This document shows, one piece after another, positions 60,214 to 64,000 of a stretch of 64,000 bases of DNA. Position 1 is the first letter of the stretch. Each line of letters opens with the position of its first letter. The DNA comes from an uncultured candidate division Zixibacteria bacterium. Lineage in GTDB: Bacteria > Zixibacteria > MSB-5A5 > GN15 > PGXB01. The notes under the pieces were generated by a model, which did not search any database, was not told the DNA's origin, and worked only from the letters and a program-made list of their open reading frames with translations. The position numbers were made by a program, and so were the translations under genes. The stretch covers positions 1 through 64,000 of the forward strand of contig CALAMC010000111.1 of NCBI GenBank assembly GCA_937925655.1, in the 5' to 3' direction.

Positions 60214-61056
60214 ATGGATTGGTTCAAAAAAACAAAAACCGGATTAAGCGCTCAAGCCAAGAAAGATATCCCGGACGGCCTTTGGACCAAATGTCCCGAG
60301 TGCAGCGAGGTGATATATACCAAACAATTGGAAGCCCGGTTGTGGGTCTGTCCCGAATGCCGCTATCATTTCCGAATCACGTCGGGCAAGTATATCAGTT
60401 TTCTTCTCGATGACGGCCGGCTTGAAGAGTATGATGCGAATCTGGTTTCAAAAGACCCGCTACGCTTCAAGGATTCCAAAAAGTACCCCGACCGTATTCG
60501 CGGCGCCATAGAGAAATCCGGACTTAATGATGCCGTCATTTGCGGTATTGGCAAAATCAAGGGCGTCGAAATATCTTTCGCCATTATGGATTTTTCATTT
60601 ATCGGAGGTTCGATGGGTTCGGTCGTGGGGGAAAAAATCGCCCGGGCTATCGAACGGGCGATCGACCGTGGAATTCCTTTGATAATAGTATCCTGCTCCG
60701 GCGGGGCACGGATGCAGGAAAGTATTTTATCCCTGATGCAGATGGCGAAAACCTCGGCCCTGCTGGCCAAGCTGGCCGAAAAGCGATTGCCGTATATTTC
60801 CGTGCTGACCAATCCGACCACGGCCGGTGTTATGGCATCCTATGCCTCTCTGGGGGATTTGATCATTGCCGAACCCAAGGCTCTCCTCGGCTTCGCCGGT
60901 CCGAGGGTCATTCAACAAACCATCGGGCAGGACCTCCCACCCGGATTCCAGTCTTCGGAATTCTTCAAGGAGAAAGGTTTCCTCGACAAGATTGTCGAAC
61001 GGAGTGAACTGCGCGATACGTTGGCGCTGCTGCTCGAATACACTAACCACAGGTAA
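60214..61056 (+). CDS. accD: Acetyl-CoA carboxylase carboxyltransferase subunit beta
   Basis: 280 residues. N-terminal zinc ribbon (Cys27, Cys30, Cys46, Cys49), then the crotonase-like carboxyltransferase domain with MDFSFIGGSMGSVVGEKI, SCSGGARMQESILSLMQM and NPTTAGVMASYASLGD. With AccA it transfers the carboxyl group from biotin to acetyl-CoA, the committing step of fatty-acid synthesis. It precedes folC, the well-known accD-folC pair. Confidence 0.96.
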   Translation: MDWFKKTKTGLSAQAKKDIPDGLWTKCPECSEVIYTKQLEARLWVCPECRYHFRITSGKYISFLLDDGRLEEYDANLVSKDPLRFKDSKKYPDRIRGAIEKSGLNDAVICGIGKIKGVEISFAIMDFSFIGGSMGSVVGEKIARAIERAIDRGIPLIIVSCSGGARMQESILSLMQMAKTSALLAKLAEKRLPYISVLTNPTTAGVMASYASLGDLIIAEPKALLGFAGPRVIQQTIGQDLPPGFQSSEFFKEKGFLDKIVERSELRDTLALLLEYTNHR

Positions 61057-61058
61057 AT

Positions 61059-62348
61059 ATGTCTCCCAAGGTAAGCGCTTATAATGACGCCCTGGATTTT
61101 ATATTGGCCCGGGAGCATTTCGGCATTAAACTTGGTTTGGAGAATATTTCCAATTTTCTCGAAGCCATCGGGCGGCCGCAGGATAAATTTCCATCGGTGC
61201 ATATCGCCGGGACCAACGGCAAAGGCTCGACCGCTTCATATATCGATGCTATCGTGCGCGAGGCCGGTTATAAAAGTGGAATATTCACGTCGCCGCATCT
61301 GGTCGATTTCCGCGAGCGCATCAGGGTCAACGGTGAGAAAATATCCACGCGTTTTATAACCGAGTTCGTCAGGAAACACCGGGAGGTTATAGAAAATCAC
61401 CAAATAACCTTTTTCGAAGTATGCACGGCGCTGGCGTTTTGCTATTTTGCCCATAAAAAGGTCGATTTGGGTGTCATTGAAGTCGGCTTGGGGGGACGGC
61501 TCGACGCCACCAATACTATCAAACCGCTGGTTTCGGTCATCACGGATATATCATATGACCATACAAATCTTCTGGGGGAAACCCTGGATAAAATAGCCTG
61601 GGAAAAGGCGGGGATAATCAAACCGGGGGTACCGGTCCATATCGGTCTGTTACCGGCTTTAGCCAGGAAGACGGTGCGTAAGGTCTGTCGGGAGCGCCGA
61701 GCCCCGTTCGACGGTCTGAACACCGGGGATTTTTCGATGAACGGCAAACCGTTCGGGTTTAATTTCCATGACGATAATTTCATTCGGGGAACTCTCAACC
61801 TGCAGTCGTCGTTGCCGGGCCGGCACCAGATAAAAAACGCGGCCCTGGCGGTGCAGGTGTGCCGGTATATTGCCCAAAACGGCTTTAAGATTGATAAGAC
61901 GGCGATCAAGAGAGGGCTCAAGAAAACTTGCTGGCCGGCGCGCTTCGAAATAATTCGGAAACAGGGCAAGCCGATAGTGGTCCTCGATGTCGGTCATAAC
62001 CCGGCCGGGGTCAAGGCTACGGTGGAGACTTTCCGTGACGTGTTTCCCGGGCGCAAGGCGCATCTGGTGATGGGTTTCGTTCGCTACAAAAATCTCAAGG
62101 GAATTGTCGCCACTCTCGAAAAAATCGCGCTTTCGGCGAAGGTGTGCCAGCTTAAGACGTACCGAAGCACCCCCCCCGAAGAAATTGCCTCGCATTTCAG
62201 CGGCAAGGTCCCCGTGGAAATATCCGAATCACTGGCCGTTTCGGCCCGCAAGGTCATACAAAACGCACAATCTGACGATATCGTCCTTATCTGCGGCTCC
62301 CATTTTGCCGTGGGCGAATTTATGGCGGAGATGAACGATATTTTATGA
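61059..62348 (+). CDS. folC: Folylpolyglutamate/dihydrofolate synthase FolC
   Basis: 429 residues, Mur-ligase superfamily. HIAGTNGKGSTASYI (P-loop), SPHLVDFRERIRVNGEKIS, EVGLGGRLDATN, DISYDHTNLLG, KAGIIKPG and DVGHNPAGVKA are FolC motifs. It adds glutamate to folates and, in bifunctional forms, to dihydropteroate. It starts 2 bases after accD and overlaps the kinase gene by ATGA. Confidence 0.94.
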   Translation: MSPKVSAYNDALDFILAREHFGIKLGLENISNFLEAIGRPQDKFPSVHIAGTNGKGSTASYIDAIVREAGYKSGIFTSPHLVDFRERIRVNGEKISTRFITEFVRKHREVIENHQITFFEVCTALAFCYFAHKKVDLGVIEVGLGGRLDATNTIKPLVSVITDISYDHTNLLGETLDKIAWEKAGIIKPGVPVHIGLLPALARKTVRKVCRERRAPFDGLNTGDFSMNGKPFGFNFHDDNFIRGTLNLQSSLPGRHQIKNAALAVQVCRYIAQNGFKIDKTAIKRGLKKTCWPARFEIIRKQGKPIVVLDVGHNPAGVKATVETFRDVFPGRKAHLVMGFVRYKNLKGIVATLEKIALSAKVCQLKTYRSTPPEEIASHFSGKVPVEISESLAVSARKVIQNAQSDDIVLICGSHFAVGEFMAEMNDIL

Positions 62349-63709
62349 CCAAGAAGAAAAGTACAAATAATTCCCCCAAAGAAACCATCGCCAAACTCAA
62401 ACGTCAATCCGAAAAACGGCTGGCCGATCTGACCCAGGCCAACCGTCAGCTAAAAAGAAAGATATTCGACCTTTACACCGTTTTTGAATTGAGCCGCAAT
62501 TTCAACGCCGTTTTGAATTTCAGTACTCTGCTGGATTCATTCGTCCTGACATCGCTGGGGCAGATGGGGTCGGCCAAGGCCGCTTTGTATCTTCCTCCGG
62601 CACCGGGTCAGGCCGCGTTTAAAATGGTCCGGATGAAAGGTCCGGCGCCGTTTCCGGCCGAAGAGATCATAATTGATCCGCTGAAGAGCTTTGGGAAATA
62701 TATCACGGCACTCAACCGACCCATTCCCGTACCGGAAATACGCGATAAGTTCAAAACCGAGGAAGCCCGTGCCTTCGAGGAATTCTTTCCCAACGGTCTG
62801 ATTGTGCCCTTAATATTTCAGAGCAAACTGGGGGGGATCCTGGTCATAGCCAGAAAGGAATCGGGGCAGAACTATCAGCCCGATGATATCGAGTTTTTAT
62901 CGATACTGGCCAGCCAGACCGCCGTCTCCATTGAAAATGCCCGGTTGTTCGAGTCGGAGAAAGAGGCTCTCGAAAAGCTTCGCGAAGCCCAGCAACTGCT
63001 GGTGCAATCGGAACGTCTGGCCGCGCTGGGTCAACTTTCGGCCCGAATCGCCCATGAAGTCAACAATCCTCTGGGCATAATAAAAAACTATTTGCATCTG
63101 GCCTCCCGCGAATGCGAGAAAAGCGGTGTGGCTCCCAAAGCCGGTGAATATATAGTTGTCATCCGGCAGGAAATCGACCGGATCGCGCAGATTGTAAGGC
63201 AACTGCTCGATTTCCACCGTCCCAAGGCCACGCGTTTTCTGGAAACCGATTTGCACCACGTTATCCGTGAAGTGGCCGCCCTGTTGAGTCATCAACTCGA
63301 AAACGCCGGAATAAACCTGGTTGTTGAAGCCGAAGACAACATACCATTAATTATGGCCTGGCCGGAAGGCCTTAAGCAGGTGTTCCTGAACATTCTTTTG
63401 AATGCCAAGGATGCCATTAAGTCCGACGGAGAGGTTTGTATCCGCTTTTTGGCCCGTGAACACAGTGTTATGATTTCTATCGAGGATACCGGCCCCGGCA
63501 TCGACGAAAAGAATATTCCCCACATTTTCGAGCCGTTTTTCACGACCAAGGAAGGCGGCGGGGGGACCGGGCTGGGTCTGTCGGTTTGCTATGGCATAAT
63601 AACCAATCATGGCGGCACGATCAGTTTTCGTAATACAAAAAAAGGCGGGTGTTTTGACATCGAATTGCCGATAGAACAGGAAGAAATTGAATATGACTGG
63701 GGAATCTGA
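62345..63709 (+). CDS. GAF-domain sensor histidine kinase
   Basis: 454 residues, soluble: N-terminal coiled coil (about 10-45), GAF domain (about 50-195; SVSIENARLFE-like end AVSIENARLF), linking helix, HisKA with His in ARIAHEVNNPLGIIKNYL, and HATPase (DTGPGIDEKNIPHIFEPFF, GTGLGLSVCYGI). The HEVNNPL box is typical of NtrB/AtoS-type kinases that signal to NtrC-family regulators. The next gene, overlapping by 17 bases, encodes such a receiver. Confidence 0.9.
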   Translation: MTKKKSTNNSPKETIAKLKRQSEKRLADLTQANRQLKRKIFDLYTVFELSRNFNAVLNFSTLLDSFVLTSLGQMGSAKAALYLPPAPGQAAFKMVRMKGPAPFPAEEIIIDPLKSFGKYITALNRPIPVPEIRDKFKTEEARAFEEFFPNGLIVPLIFQSKLGGILVIARKESGQNYQPDDIEFLSILASQTAVSIENARLFESEKEALEKLREAQQLLVQSERLAALGQLSARIAHEVNNPLGIIKNYLHLASRECEKSGVAPKAGEYIVVIRQEIDRIAQIVRQLLDFHRPKATRFLETDLHHVIREVAALLSHQLENAGINLVVEAEDNIPLIMAWPEGLKQVFLNILLNAKDAIKSDGEVCIRFLAREHSVMISIEDTGPGIDEKNIPHIFEPFFTTKEGGGGTGLGLSVCYGIITNHGGTISFRNTKKGGCFDIELPIEQEEIEYDWGI

Positions 63710-64000
63710 AAAAATACTGGTTGTCGACGACGAAGAGCGGATGTGTCATTCGCTGTATGAGTTATTGACCGCCGACGGATATGACGTGACAACGGCACAG
63801 TCCGGCAAGGCGGCCATTGAGCTTATTCGCGAAAAGCAGTTTTCCCTGGTACTGACCGATATTAAAATGCCCGAAATCGGAGGCATGGATATTCTTCGGG
63901 CCGCGCGCGATGTTGACCCGGAGATCATAGTCATCCTCATGACCGGTTATGCCTCGCTGGAGACATCGCTGGAGGCCATAAAAAGCGGGGCTTTTGAATA
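63693..64000 (+). CDS. Response regulator, NtrC/AtoC-like, cut by window end
   Basis: First 102 residues only: a receiver domain (ILVVDDEERM, phosphoacceptor Asp in LTDIKMPEIGGMD, TGYASLETSLEAIKSGAFEY). The MTGYASLETSLEAIK stretch resembles receivers of sigma-54-dependent activators, and the kinase partner upstream supports this, but AAA+ and Fis domains would lie beyond the window. ATG 63693 lies 17 bases inside the kinase gene. Confidence 0.85.
   Translation, partial: MTGESEKILVVDDEERMCHSLYELLTADGYDVTTAQSGKAAIELIREKQFSLVLTDIKMPEIGGMDILRAARDVDPEIIVILMTGYASLETSLEAIKSGAFE

Overview
The window looks like a chromosomal, mostly core-gene segment of a Gram-negative (diderm) bacterium of the FCB-related candidate phyla, most likely Zixibacteria-like. 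This placement is inferred. It rests on secreted proteins ending in doublets of dockerin-like repeats (GDxNxDxxxNLLDI), on proteins with type IX secretion (T9SS)-style C-terminal domains, on a PorX/PorY-like regulatory pair, on Lnt and beta-barrel-like products (an outer membrane), and on a meso-DAP-type MurE. I see no tRNA, rRNA, CRISPR array, insertion sequence or prophage.

Layout. 1-647: non-coding, hairpins only. 648-10002, minus strand: a porin-like protein with the ammonium channel AmtB; a cytosolic NarL-type two-component pair; a Pit phosphate transporter with its DUF47 partner; a PutP-like sodium symporter operon with a 33-residue membrane peptide that is too short for ordinary gene calling, a TraB/TIKI-like protein and an unknown membrane protein. 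10153-20230, plus strand: ftsE-ftsX-envC-like, holB, ricT-like, metG, tatD, rsmA, a divergent pdxJ and an RluD-family gene in one tight run. 20335-21264, minus: a cupredoxin-CHRD-dockerin secreted protein. 21433-31881, plus: purM, gpmI, lnt, then a closely coupled envelope/glycan set (propeller protein with a sorting-like C-terminus, FemAB/GNAT-like protein, three glycosyltransferases). 31884-34226, minus: a gingipain-type C25 peptidase with a T9SS-style C-terminal domain.

34651-50685, plus: a complete-looking dcw cluster, mraZ-rsmH-ftsL-ftsI-murE-murF-mraY-murD-ftsW-murG-murC-ftsQ-ftsA-ftsZ, nearly every gene overlapping or abutting the next. It is preceded by a promoter overlapped by 10-bp-spaced MraZ boxes. 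murB and ddl are absent from it. A lone minimal flagellin gene follows ftsZ. 51741-53789, minus: a large secreted dockerin-tailed protein; then rpmB (minus) divergent from serS.

54506-64000, plus: serS, a PorY-like membrane histidine kinase overlapping a PorX-like receiver-PglZ regulator, tsaE-tsaB-rimI, accD, folC, a GAF histidine kinase and an NtrC-type response regulator cut by the window end. The most interesting themes are the adjacent PorX/PorY pair together with candidate T9SS substrates in the same window, the dockerin-doublet tails on other secreted proteins, the small symporter peptide, the FtsE lacking its switch histidine, and the PdxJ lacking several catalytic residues.
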